In this document: positions 1-10,950 of the stretch, in pieces
Numbering within the stretch: the first letter of the stretch is position 1
Layout of the letters: the number at the start of each line of letters is the position of its first letter
The notes under the pieces: model-generated
Told to the model about the DNA's origin: nothing
The model's input: only the letters and a program-made list of their open reading frames with translations
The model's database searches: none
DNA from: Rhabditoides inermis
Taxonomy: Eukaryota > Nematoda > Chromadorea > Rhabditida > Rhabditidae
Reading direction: 5' to 3'
Assembly: GCA_963966185.1 (NCBI GenBank)
Contig: CAWZYM010000111.1
Coordinates: forward strand, 31,001 to 95,000
DNA length: 64,000 nt
Program-made: the position numbers and the translations under genes

Positions 1-868
1 GTTTTTTGTGGTGTGAGAGAGTGGGAGTTGATGACTGGTTTCGGTTTCGCGCTATCGCGTGTTGCAGATTGTACAGTTATGGTTATACAGACAGGATGTG
101 AGAGTGGAATGGTTACGTGTTATGTATCGATCTCTCAGCAGTATGTTATGTGTTCCACTGCAATTACTGTCGGTTTCACGCCACAGCATTTGATATTGAA
201 TGGGCGCCCCCTCCTGTTTGTTCCCCCCGTAGAGATTTATTGAATATGCTATAAAGTTCTAGTTTATATGATGGTGCGTGCGGTGACAATGTTACATGTT
301 TTGTAATCGTTATTGCAGCGATTGTTATATCTATGGGGTATGTTGCGATATAGAATAGAGTGCCTATTCGTATTTGTGCTGACGTGTAGCAATGTTTTTG
401 CATGCGAGTCGTGCGCTCTCACTCCCTCACCCTCCCTCCTCCTCTCTCTCACTCTCTCACTCCCTCTCTCTCCCTCTCTGTCTCTCTCTCATCCTCTCTC
501 ACTACTCTCTATCAACTACTCTCGCAATGAGCGGATCAATATAATACCCGAGGCGGTATTTTGCGTATGTGTTTCGTCGTTTTCTGCTGGAGTGTTTCTG
601 TGTGCGTTTCATTCACAGCTATCGTGTTGTAATAGCATTGGCTAGCATCCACTCGCATCTCTCGCCGGTCTCTTTCCGATTTCTTGCAGTTTGATTCCTG
701 TTGATTCGGATTTGCCTTTTAGAATGCGTTGTTGACATGATGTGGGATGGTGGCTAGGCGATTATTTGCACACGTTCGTTTTCTCTCGCTTTGTTCGGAG
801 GTTCGAATCGCTCGTGAGTCTGCTGTCGCGTTCTCTCACCCCTCTCTCCCCTCTCTCTCTCACTCTCA

Positions 869-917
<49 letters not shown>

Positions 918-1491
918 ACACCCCTGAAGGCAGAGGCTATGTTTGTGTTTGTGTGTCTGTCTCCGACTCTCTGCACGCTCCCGTCGACCAGTGGTCCCTA
1001 GCCACTCTCTTTTCTCCCTCTCACTCTGCTCCCTCTAGCGCTTGCGTGCTCCCTCCGTAATCTCTCACTCCGAGTCACTCACCCGTTCTGTTCTTCTGAT
1101 GTTCCTCTCGATTTTGATTGATCGAGGCGAGGACAGTGTGAAGTGTTGCTAACTGTCTCCAGATGTTTACTCTGTGAGATTGTTTATTTCTGGAAGGAGA
1201 AGCTAGATTGTTATTTTTTTGTTCAACCTATATGTGTTGTGAGAATATTCTTTCAATGGGTGTCGATTTCTTTTCCTCTCTTCTCGCCTGTTGAATGGCG
1301 AAAAGAGTCCTCGAATGTACTTTAGTGCCGGCTCAGCATACTCTTCGCTCGCCTCACCTCACTTGTTCGATTGATTATATGAGAAATGGGTTCTTGTAGA
1401 ATCAACATTTGATGCACTATGTGCAAAGTCGCATATGGTTTATGACGACACTTGGAAAGTGAGATCTGTCCTCCGTCTCCTTATCTCCCCC

Positions 1492-1566
<75 letters not shown>

Positions 1567-2253
1567 CCTTCTATCCAACCAGCGTATCGCTAGCTCCTGC
1601 ATGTCTTGGTCAGTCCGAACCCGTTTCCAACAGTGTTGCTCGTCACTGACCACCGTCTGCGCCCTCCCCGTTCACCACGCTCTCTCCGCCATCTCTGACC
1701 TCTTTTTATGCGCGCGAGTTCGCGCGTCCTGCGTCCTGCGTGCGATTTAGGATATCCCTTCGCTGCGTCCGGGGACGCCTGTATCTCTTAGATCGGGCGA
1801 TCGATTATTGATCGGCTGTTCGCGCCCGCACAACCGGTAATCCGAGATACTTGACGGTTCGGACTGGTCGACTCGTCTGGCGATCGCTTTTCTTTGGTTG
1901 TATCGATTGACCGGGGCTAGTGCGATTTTTCGATTCTTCCGTTTTCTTTTGTCAACAGTGGAGACTGGGGCGAGACGAATTATGACTATTCTGTCGCCTA
2001 CCCAACGTGTCACTGTTTCAGTGCGATCAATTTTGTGATTCCGAATTATTGATACCGCTCTTATCACTGCCGAATACGGAACAGCTTTAGCAACTATCGA
2101 ATGCTCTATTATTTTATCGTTTGCACTGGCGTTTCATGATTTGACGTTTTGTGTTTACGTGATGTTTTCACATTCAAACGTGTACGCAGACCGGTATGGT
2201 CACTTTTTTGGGGCGAGGCGACCGGCTCTGACAGTGTTCTTTCCGCTTGCAGG
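1..2253. other. Upstream non-coding DNA with CT microsatellites
   Basis: No coding exon could be supported. The stretch holds CT-rich tracts (about 420-510, 841-912 and 1495-1563) in AT-balanced DNA. The pyrimidine-rich sequence ending in an AG directly before position 2253 may be the end of a 5' untranslated intron of the QSOX gene, so part of this region may be QSOX promoter, leader exon and intron; no TATA box or leader exon was pinned down. Confidence 0.5.
1495..1563. repeat. (CT)n microsatellite
   Basis: About 34 uninterrupted CT units. Many equally pure CT or GA tracts occur in introns and spacers of this window; they give spurious Ser-Leu or Arg-Glu repeat reading frames. Confidence 0.95.
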
Positions 2254-5039
2254 ATGCGCTGGGTGGGGTGGGCGTGTCTAGTGTGGGCGGGGCTTGTCGG
2301 CTGGGCGCGCGCCGACTCGCTCTACGACTCCTCCGACCCCATACTCGAGCTGTACACCGACACCTTCAACGAGGCCGTCTACAACACGGTGAGTGTGTGT
2401 TTTGTGTGTTGTGTGTTTTGATGTTTGTGCTTTGCAGCCCAAGGCCCATTTTGTCGAGTTCTACTCGTCGTGGTGTGGGGCGTGCATCGCCTACGCGCCC
2501 ACCTTCAAGAAGTTTGCCCGGTGAGTCGCGGCGATGTGGGTGGTCCCCGGTGGTTTTGGTGTTAGATGGAATACTAAAAAATACATGTGTGGGAACCAGA
2601 GAAAGACGTACACTACACAATAGACAGAATGTGTAGATGTTTATAAATGGTTATCTCTCAGGCACCTCTCTCCCTGGTCGCCCATCGTCCAAGTGACAGT
2701 GGTGAACTGCGCCGATGACAGGAACATGCCGCTGTGCAGGGAACACGGCATCTCCGCCTTCCCCACACTCAAGGTAGGATTATTGATTATTGATTTATTG
2801 ATTGGTTTATATATTAGATCAAGCTTTCAGTACTTGACACATGTAGTATCACTATTGATTTCTCGATTAGCTATTTTGATTGATTTCTTTATAGTACTTC
2901 AAGTACATGTCTACCGCGCACAGCGACGCTCAGCACTATCAGGTAAGTTGGATGTTTCGATCGATAAATCGATAATCGACGTTCAGGGCGACAAGTACCA
3001 GCTGGAGGGTATGGAGAAGGACGTGGCGGCGCTCGTCAAGGCCGACGCCGACCAGCAGAAGCCCACCGGATGGCCCAGCTTCGCCGAGATGCCCAGGTGA
3101 GGGGGGGAAGGAGGTGTACTGTATGTATACCGGTATGTGTTACCGTACCCGTTGAGCTCTTCGTCGATCTCGGATGCATGGGCGTCGGCGGGCGAAGCGC
3201 AACTGCTGGGAGTGGCCGTGCAGAACGAGCCGGCCAGCACTGCCTGGGCGGTGCGTGGGCGGGTAGATCAGGCTAGATCACTGGTAGATCAGGCTAGATC
3301 ACTGGTAGATCGGTAGTGGTTTGGGGAGATCGATTGCGGGCGGTCGTGAGTAGTTTCAAATTGTCTGTTTGAGACTGTGAGTTGGTGGAGGAAATATGTG
3401 AGAGAAAATAGATCGAAGTGAAGTAAATCAGTGGTGGTTTGAAAAATAGGGCGAGGGGTAAACTAATTGCTATGGTGAGCGGGATGGAGTGAAAAGGGTA
3501 TAGAGGTTGATCGTTGTGGTTAGTGCCTGGTCACGGCGCAACGCGCGATCACGCGCGTCGTCATTTCGAGACGAGACTACGCGGCGCGTTGATTCGGGAT
3601 TCTCGAATGCGAGAAATGAGCGGCGTGTTTGCACGCCCATGCCACGCGCGCTGACCGGCGCGCGTTGTTTCGGGATTTTTGACGGGCAAAGCGTGATATC
3701 ACGCTGCCGCTCATTCGAGATTTGCGAAAGCGTTAGTTCGGGATCGCGCGTCATTTCGAGACGCCTGCATCCCATGCACGGCCTCCTCATTGCCTTTCTC
3801 ATAAATGAGACGGTTGAGAAATGAGACAAATCATGTGGCATTATCGAAACAAATTGCATAATTTTCCAATTATCACGGCCCACCGGTCGCTTCATCTCTC
3901 CAATCCCGAATGAACGCGCGGCGGCGTTGTTTCGGGATTTTCTGACTTCTCCAACTACCACGGGCGTTATTTCGGGATTCTCGAATTCGAGACTTTTGCC
4001 GCGCGTTCATTTCACGCGGCGTGATTTCGGGAAAAGCGTGGCGTGATGGAATGACGGCCACACGCCGAGACAAAATCGCGCGTGAAACAACGTCGTTGCG
4101 CCGTGACCATGCACTAGTTGTGGTAGATTGTTGATGAAACCGTAGAACTCAGAGTGGCAGTAGACGAGTTGCTGAATGTGTGTATTGTAGCTGGAGATCA
4201 ACTTCCACTCGTCTCGGTCTGTCCGCGTCGCGCACATCTCCTCCGCTCATCCGATGGCCGCCCAGATAGGAGACGACCACTTCCAGCTATTCAAGAAGGG
4301 CGAGTTCGGAGCGCCACTGTGGAGCGGGTGAGTGCCCGAATGGGATTATTTGTGTTTTGGTATGACATCTTTCAATAGTCATTTCGCAGACAGAAGCTCA
4401 GATAATTGAAAACTATATCGCTGTTAGTTTTTTGTTTTTGGCTGAAACGTAGGTAACGTTACATTGCAATTGTTTTTCATCGACGGGTCTGAATACTGGA
4501 TTGGTGACTGTTGTGGTGGGCATAACGTAGAATCTATAACTACTAGTGAATTTTCTTTAAAAAGTACTTGCGTAGAGAGATGAACTTTGTCTTAACCCAA
4601 TGAAGCAAAAGCACATGCATAAAACGTTTACAAATACTAGCACAAACCTGCGCCTCTCTCTTCTTTTTTCTTTCTCTCTTCTCTTTCCTTTTTTTTTTAA
4701 TTAAATTCTTTCTCTCCATTTGTTCCGTTGTGGTCGATTGTTAGCAACAAAAACAAGACAGTTCCGTATGCGCAGGTTTGTGTTAGTATTTGTAAACGTT
4801 TTATGCATGTGCTTTTGCTTCATTGGGTTAAGACAAAGTTCATCTCTCTACGCAAGTACTTTTTAAAGAAAATATATGTGCTTTTGTTAAATTTCATAGA
4901 AATTTAAGAGAAAAGCTGAATTATAACTATTTATCTGAATAATATCTAAACTATAATCTACTTATCTATCTCCCTCCTTCTGTTCTCTCCATCTGTTCTC
5001 TCTCACTGTTCTTTTTATCTTTCTTTACTCTCTCTTTCA

Positions 5040-5099
<60 letters not shown>

Positions 5100-6308
5100 C
5101 ATCTCTCCATTTCTCCCTGCCCTTCTTTTTATATATCTGCCAGTCTCTTTCTATCTCTGCTCTCTGCTCTTCTCTCACTTCTTCCTCTAATGCACCACAG
5201 TCCACAACGTATTCACGGATCGCCGTTACGTTTCCCAAAACGTTTTTGTTAACATATTGTCTCATTACCAGTCGGTGTCGCGCCTACTGCGCTCTTCCTC
5301 CTGGTCATAGTTGGTGGGGTCAAAACAATGCAAACCCGGCGCGCATTAGACGCTGGCGGCGGCGGGGCGGACTACACGCAAAGTGCAAGTTGGGAAAAGT
5401 AGTGACGGGAAGGACACGAAACACGCTGGCCTTTCGCCTAGTGCGAGCGCGAGATCGCGCATAACTTCTTTCACAGATGAGATACAAAGATGCCACCGAC
5501 CAGTGATCTGGCCTACGGAACAGTGCGAATCTAACTAGCATGAATTGCATGAGTTCCCATTATTGCTAACATGACCTTTGGATATCGCTTCTTGAGAATT
5601 CTGGCGCTAGCCCTATCCTAAGCCAAAAGAGAGGGCGCTGCGCGCCCTCTCTAATTATCGACGTTATTGTAGTGCTCGACTGGAAGATGAATGTGTTCGT
5701 TCAGTGACGTCTCGTCGTGGGTGACAATCCAGGAGAAGATCGACGAACTGATCACGGAACACGGAGGAGGAGGAGGAGGAGGAGCAGCAGCCGGAGCAGA
5801 GCAGGTGAGCAGGAGTTTGTGAATAAGATGGCGCCGTGGATCATTTCGTTTGTTTATTTGTTAGGACGTCTCGTTCTTTAAATGAAGGCAGATATCGAAG
5901 AGCAGGAATTATTGTGGTTTATCTACCAGCGAGTTGGTTGTGTGCGTGAAGCTGTCGAACTTGTTTTAAATTCAATCCGTTCCGTACGCACTTGTAGTAT
6001 AGTCGAGTGAGAATATAGCCATTCTGGATAAATGATAAATTGATCGGTTGGAGTTTCATTTGATTGCTTCAGGTCGCTGCCTCGGATGCGTACGTGTAGC
6101 AAAAGAGATGTGGTAATTATTTTATTTATATTCTTCTCTTCAGGTTGCCGCCCCTGTTGCACAGGCGGCCCCTGCTGCTGCCGGCGACTCAGCCATCAAC
6201 CTCGACAACTACAAGGTGCAGAATGCGGACCTGGCAAGTGCACTCGGATACATGCTCAACAAGGTATGGAGGGAAAGAGGGGGGGAGAGAGGGAGGGAGA
6301 GCGAGAGG

Positions 6309-6342
<34 letters not shown>

Positions 6343-8738
6343 GGGAGAGAGAGAGGGAGGGAGAGAGGGGGAGAGGGAGGGAGAGAGAGAGAGAAAGAGA
6401 GAGAGAGATGGTTCACTTACAGGAGATCCCGCGTCGTGAGGTGATCGACGGCGAGAACCTCGCGGCTCTGAAACAGTGGATCCATACTCTCAACAAGGTG
6501 CGATTTGTATATAATTCTTATTCTTAAAGAATCCTATTCATCAAGAGATTGTTGGTGCCTTTCAATATACGATCTTATGCGTTGACGAATCGTGTTTTGT
6601 GAAGAATACCATTCAGTGAGTACTGTTTATGGTTTCGGTTTGCGGTAGTGCGAGAGTGAGAGATGTAGATAACAATCTGCGCATTTTTCGGTTCGCTTCC
6701 TGTATCGTATTCTGTAGAGAAGGCGTGAATCGAGTGATATAGAGTTCTGTTCCCACAATAAATGTGTGGGGTAGCTGAGGACTGAAAGAGCGGCAATACC
6801 GTGCAAAACAAGAGTCAGACGGTTAGAACACCGTATTCGAGCTGAAAGCAAAGAGGGTTGATGTACTATCGCTCTCACGCCAGTATCTGAGTTATGGGAA
6901 TCGCTTGCGTACCCTGAGTTATGTTTACAAATTGAGTTACGTTTCTATTACGTTTCTATTATACTCCCGTGTTCAGTACGCGCCCGGCACGACCCCGGTG
7001 CGTCGTCTGCTGCACAGACTGGACGAGTGGGTGCAACTCAAGATGGACAGGGTCACCGCCGACGAGTGGATCGCCAAGGTCGACAGCGTGCAGGTACGGT
7101 AGGCATATGTGGGGTTACTGTATATGGTTTTCGTATATTATAGTTGTGTGGTACGGTAGTATTCTTGAGGTATTGTAGGTCGTTTCCCGTTCATCATAGT
7201 TGTATCGTACGGTAGTCTTTACGGGTTACGGTAGACCTGTTTTCATTTTTAAGAGAAGTAGGGGTACTGTAGATTGTGAGAGTACTGTATTATGCATTGC
7301 AGACGGATCTCGGCCACCCTCTGCCCGCCAATGCGACGTGGCTCGCGTGCCAGGGAAGCAAGCCGAATCTGAGGTGGGAGAGAGAGGGAGGGGGGAGAGA
7401 AGAGAGAGGGGGAGAGAGAGGGGAGAGAGAGGGGGGAGGGAGAGAGAGGAAAGAGAGTGTGGAGGGAGAGAGAGAGAGAGGCGAGAGAGGGGGAATGAGG
7501 GAGAGAAAGAGAGAGGGAGAGAAAGAAAGACAGAAAGAGAGAGAGAGAGATGAGAGAGAGAGAGGGAGAGAGAGGGAGAGTTGAGAGAGGGTCGTCCTCT
7601 TCAGGGGCTACACATGCGGTCTGTGGACGCTGGCTCACGCAGTGACAGTGCAGGCCTACAAGCAGGACGGAAAGAGTGAGTGGGAGTAGTACAGTGATAG
7701 TAGTTTGTGCAAAAGTAACTTTCACCCTGTATTCATATTGGGGAAATATTGTGATGTGCAATTGTGAAACCTTTCAAGTACTTTCGTGCTTCTAAAGATA
7801 TTATCTAAATGACCCTTCCAGGATCTTGGTAAATAGGACTACATCTCATGCCGGATTTTTTTTTCAATTGCACATGAAATGATATATTATTTCCCGGCAT
7901 TGCAGACCCTTCGTTCAAGCCGGTGGTGGATGTGCTGGAGCCGTTCCACCAGTTCATCTACCGCTTCCTCTCGTGCGGAGAGTGCGCGCAGAACTTCGAC
8001 AAGGAGGCCGCCAACCATGGACTCGCGCTAGTCACCAGGCCTGGTGAGTGATGTATGGTATTATTACGTTTCACGATAAGATTGCTAGGTGGAGTGGTTT
8101 GATGTTAGTAATTGATCGTTGGTGCCAATGCCACGATATCAATATAAAGAGCGGAATAGTGGGAGTGACGTCATCTGTGCGTTTTCAGAGGATGTTGTGT
8201 TGTGGCTGTGGCGAGTGCACAACTCTGTCAACAAGCGATTGGCCGGCGCGCCTGCCGAGGATCCCACACACGTCAAGAGACAGTTCCCGCCAAAGGTATG
8301 TATACTGTAGGATTACTGTAGTGTTGATTGTGGTTTAAGTTCTTTACCACCGCTATTTGAGGGATATATGACTGTAGTTGTACTGCGTCCTTGCTTTTGG
8401 CATGTCCACACATCAATTGAGTCGATTGAATTGAGTTTTATGAGTTTTCACTTAGCTGAGAATTGAGTGTTACCGTCCCCTTTTCCAGGCGCTGTGTCCC
8501 CACTGCTGGAACGGAGAGGAGCTGGATGAACAGAAGTCGTTCGACTTCATGCTAGCCTACTACGCTGACGTCAGGACCGATCCCGTCAAGGTACTGTAGG
8601 ACGACTGTGGGGTTACTGTACTCTGAACTGCAGGCTGCTCCCGGGTACAAGGTTAGCGAGTTCGCTGACGGAAAGATGCAGCGGGCGGGAGCTCGCCGGC
8701 TCAATCCCAAGTTTGCTGTTCACGCAGAGAAGGTGAGC

Positions 8739-8775
<37 letters not shown>

Positions 8776-9499
8776 CATCTCTCCACTCTCACTCTATCTT
8801 CCTCTCTCCCCTCTCTTTCCCTTCTTCCAGAAGAATGGAGCTACTGTACTTGCTTTATGATTACTGTACTTACACTGGTATTACTGTAGGTTGACAAGCT
8901 GGAACAGGCGGAGGAGCGTCTGCGACGGGAGCTCGACGCCAGCCCGCAGAGACAGTGGAGGGACATTGAGGGATACGGTGGGTGGGGAGGGGAGGAGAGG
9001 GAGGGAGGGAAGGAAGAAGAGAGTAGTGTTAGTGGGATGATAAGAGTGTACTTGTACTAGTGTACTCAACAGACGGTATGAGGTGATGTAGCAGGTATAG
9101 TGATTGACTGTCCATGGTAGGTGAGGGTTTTATAATGTACTCGGTAGACGGTATGGGATGGTGTAGCAAGCTAGTATGCTGGCAGACCCCATGGTAGGTA
9201 AAGGGGGAGGTGGATGGTCGTTTGAGAGATAGGAGGAAATGGTAGTGAGAATCCGGGATACGGACTATTGTAGACTTGGTATGTCTACGATTCTTTTCAG
9301 AGAGTACAGTGGACAAGTCTTCGCGCTCGCACTTCTACCTCATCTGGCTGACCGGTGAGTAATATCGATTTTTTATATTATTGATTATTGATTGTTTTCA
9401 GTTATTGCTGTGGCTATCATCATTGTTTACTGCAAGTACAAGAGGAATCGCTCGAAATTCTGGAAGACTTTCTACTACCACCAGGACTTCAAATTGTGA
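2254..9499 (+). CDS. QSOX: Quiescin sulfhydryl oxidase (QSOX), 20 coding exons
   Basis: Flavin-dependent sulfhydryl oxidase that makes disulfides in secreted proteins and reduces oxygen to peroxide in the secretory pathway. Exons: 2254-2388, 2438-2520, 2662-2773, 2895-2942, 2987-3096, 3157-3250, 4191-4327, 5705-5804, 6144-6263, 6423-6497, 6977-7093, 7303-7373, 7605-7675, 7906-8043, 8189-8295, 8489-8590, 8634-8732, 8890-8977, 9301-9354, 9402-9499. All phases agree and give 652 residues. Seen: signal peptide (about 1-21, cleaved near WARA), thioredoxin active site WCGAC (C58/C61), a second redox-inactive thioredoxin-like part, a low-complexity Gly/Ala linker near exons 8-9, the Erv/ALR domain with SCGEC (C448/C451) and the motif RGYTCGLW before it, the third CxxC LCPHC (C509/C512), and one membrane helix (about 614-632) with a short basic tail. 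The order matches animal QSOX. The first CxxC is CGAC where most family members have CGHC. Introns carry two MITE-like elements and GA tracts. Confidence 0.93.
3267..3316. repeat. Short tandem repeat, about 23-bp unit
   Basis: Two and a half copies of a unit containing CTGGTAGATCAGGCTAGATCA, in QSOX intron 6 just after the exon ending at 3250. Confidence 0.7.
3513..4124. mobile_element. Non-autonomous hAT-type MITE with 8-bp target duplication
   Basis: The element runs 3521-4116 (596 bp). Its ends are inverted repeats of 23 bp with one mismatch, beginning TAGTGC and ending inward at GGCGCAACG. The outermost five bases TAGTG fit the hAT terminal pattern YARNG. The element is flanked on both sides by GTTGTGGT (3513-3520 and 4117-4124), an exact 8-bp target-site duplication as hAT transposases make. 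No transposase frame is present. The interior is GC-rich and holds many degenerate copies of a motif like TTTCGGGATTCTCGAAT. It sits in QSOX intron 6 and contains no exon. Confidence 0.85.
4550..4873. mobile_element. Fold-back element with 104-bp inverted arms
   Basis: Left arm 4550-4653 and right arm 4770-4873 are reverse complements over 104 bases with one mismatch; the 116-bp centre is CT-rich. No clear target duplication flanks it, so the transposon superfamily is not assigned. It lies in QSOX intron 7 and would form a nearly perfect duplex in the pre-mRNA. Confidence 0.85.
5041..5095. repeat. (CT)n microsatellite in QSOX intron 7
   Basis: Near-pure CT tract between the fold-back element and exon 8. 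Confidence 0.9.
5628..5652. other. Perfect short hairpin
   Basis: An 11-bp perfect inverted repeat (AGAGAGGGCGC and its complement) around a 3-base loop TGC, alone in QSOX intron 7. Function unknown. Confidence 0.6.
6273..6410. repeat. (GA)n-rich tract in QSOX intron 9
   Basis: Interrupted GA/GGGA repeats fill almost the whole intron between the exons ending at 6263 and starting at 6423. Confidence 0.9.
7376..7590. repeat. (GA)n-rich tract in QSOX intron 12
   Basis: Interrupted GA/GGA repeats fill the intron between 7373 and 7605. Confidence 0.9.
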
Positions 9500-9886
9500 T
9501 TTGCCTTTCTACTTTCGTTATTTTCTTACAGCTTTGCTATACGTTGCGAGATACGTTTGCACTATGAACCGAAACAGTCACTTTGTGTGACGTCATAGGG
9601 TGCTCTCTCCTCGTGTGTGGTGTGTATCAATCGATACGTTGTGATATCGATCGATTATGTCTGTCTATCTTTGGTAGATCACTATTGATCGACGTTGATG
9701 ATTCTTTAATCATCGACTCTCTCTTGGTTGTGTGCGTGCGTTCCGGTTGTGATTCTCTCGTGCGGCGCTCCGCCCACATTTGTCCCGCCCCCTCCTCGTC
9801 TCTCTATCTCTCTCTCCCTTCTTCATCGTCTCTAAGTCTATCGCGGGAAAAGCATGTGTGATGTTGTATAGATGATTATTTTGCTC

Positions 9887-9892
9887 AATAAA
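9887..9892 (+). terminator. Candidate polyadenylation signal of QSOX
   Basis: AATAAA about 390 bases after the QSOX stop codon; the first clear signal downstream. Confidence 0.5.
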
Positions 9893-10950
9893 TTACTATT
9901 TATTATCCGAGAGATTGTTGATTGATTTGAGAGTGCACGTGTGCTTTTCCCGCTTCTGCATAACAACATATCCCCTCCTCTGTTGCCTAACCCCTTTATG
10001 TTCAGTGTGCACGCGTTGCATCCTATGTTCACAATGTGATTCCAGGTTCGGCGGTGCGCCACAGAAGGAGTACACTGCGTAGAGAGAATGGAGAGAATTC
10101 GGAGAGATGGGTTGGGAGGGTTGCTAACCACGAGTATTACACCGCATATGAGAGTATTTGATATTTTGAGATTGTTTTGTATTTATTGTCCTAATTGTTT
10201 GTGATAAATGTGATACATTGCGAGAATATTGGGATTGTTTTTTTGGTTACAGTATTGCTATGACATTTTTTAAAAAATATAACCGACCTTTTATAAATGT
10301 TTTACTTTATCCTTGTTTCGGCCTGATCAGTTGTAAAAGAAATACATTTTATTATCGGCTCTCGCGTTTCTGGTTTTTTGGATTTCTGGCATTTCCTCTC
10401 TAGGACGGTGTTTCGATGGCGACCATGATCGAAGGGACTCGCTTGGCTCGAAAACGATGAGAACATAAACTTTCGGTGTGAGAACGAGAAAGGGATTACT
10501 ATCCCAGGTTGTGCAATGCAACTTGACGTGGTGGGTGGCGCAAGCTTTCCGAAAGTGTTGAACGCGGCGTGATGAGTGAACCTAAAGTGCGCTCGAACCC
10601 TAATCAGCCTGAGTTTTCCGTGGCTCCCCTGAGCCTCTAATGATGTCAGACAATCTTTTCACAAACATCAATCAAATTATAATGTGATTACAATTGTATA
10701 ACAGCTAAAAATATTTGTAAAAAAAATAAGTTGTTTTATCTCTAGTGTTTTATTCTGCAGATAGAGTGTGAATTGTGCTAGTGGGTGCGGTTTTCGACGA
10801 AATTTTCACCCTTCAAATTTAGGCTGAAATTTGCGCATCTATTTGAATTCTGTTTTACCGTTTATGGTGATATGTTATGTTCTCTTTGTTCGTATTTCGT
10901 AGAAATGAATATTCATCAGCTTTCGGACCAGTCGGCCACTGCCTGGGGCG
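9893..10950. other. Spacer between QSOX and the AT-hook gene
   Basis: No supported coding exon, repeat array or RNA gene. The last 200 bases are AT-rich and must hold the promoter and leader of the next gene, but no defined element was recognised. Confidence 0.4.

Noticed and set aside
6086..6444. Arg-Glu-rich and Ser-Leu-rich reading frames over GA/CT tracts here and at many other places
   Set aside because: Microsatellite translation; real exons at the edges are in other frames or end at splice sites.
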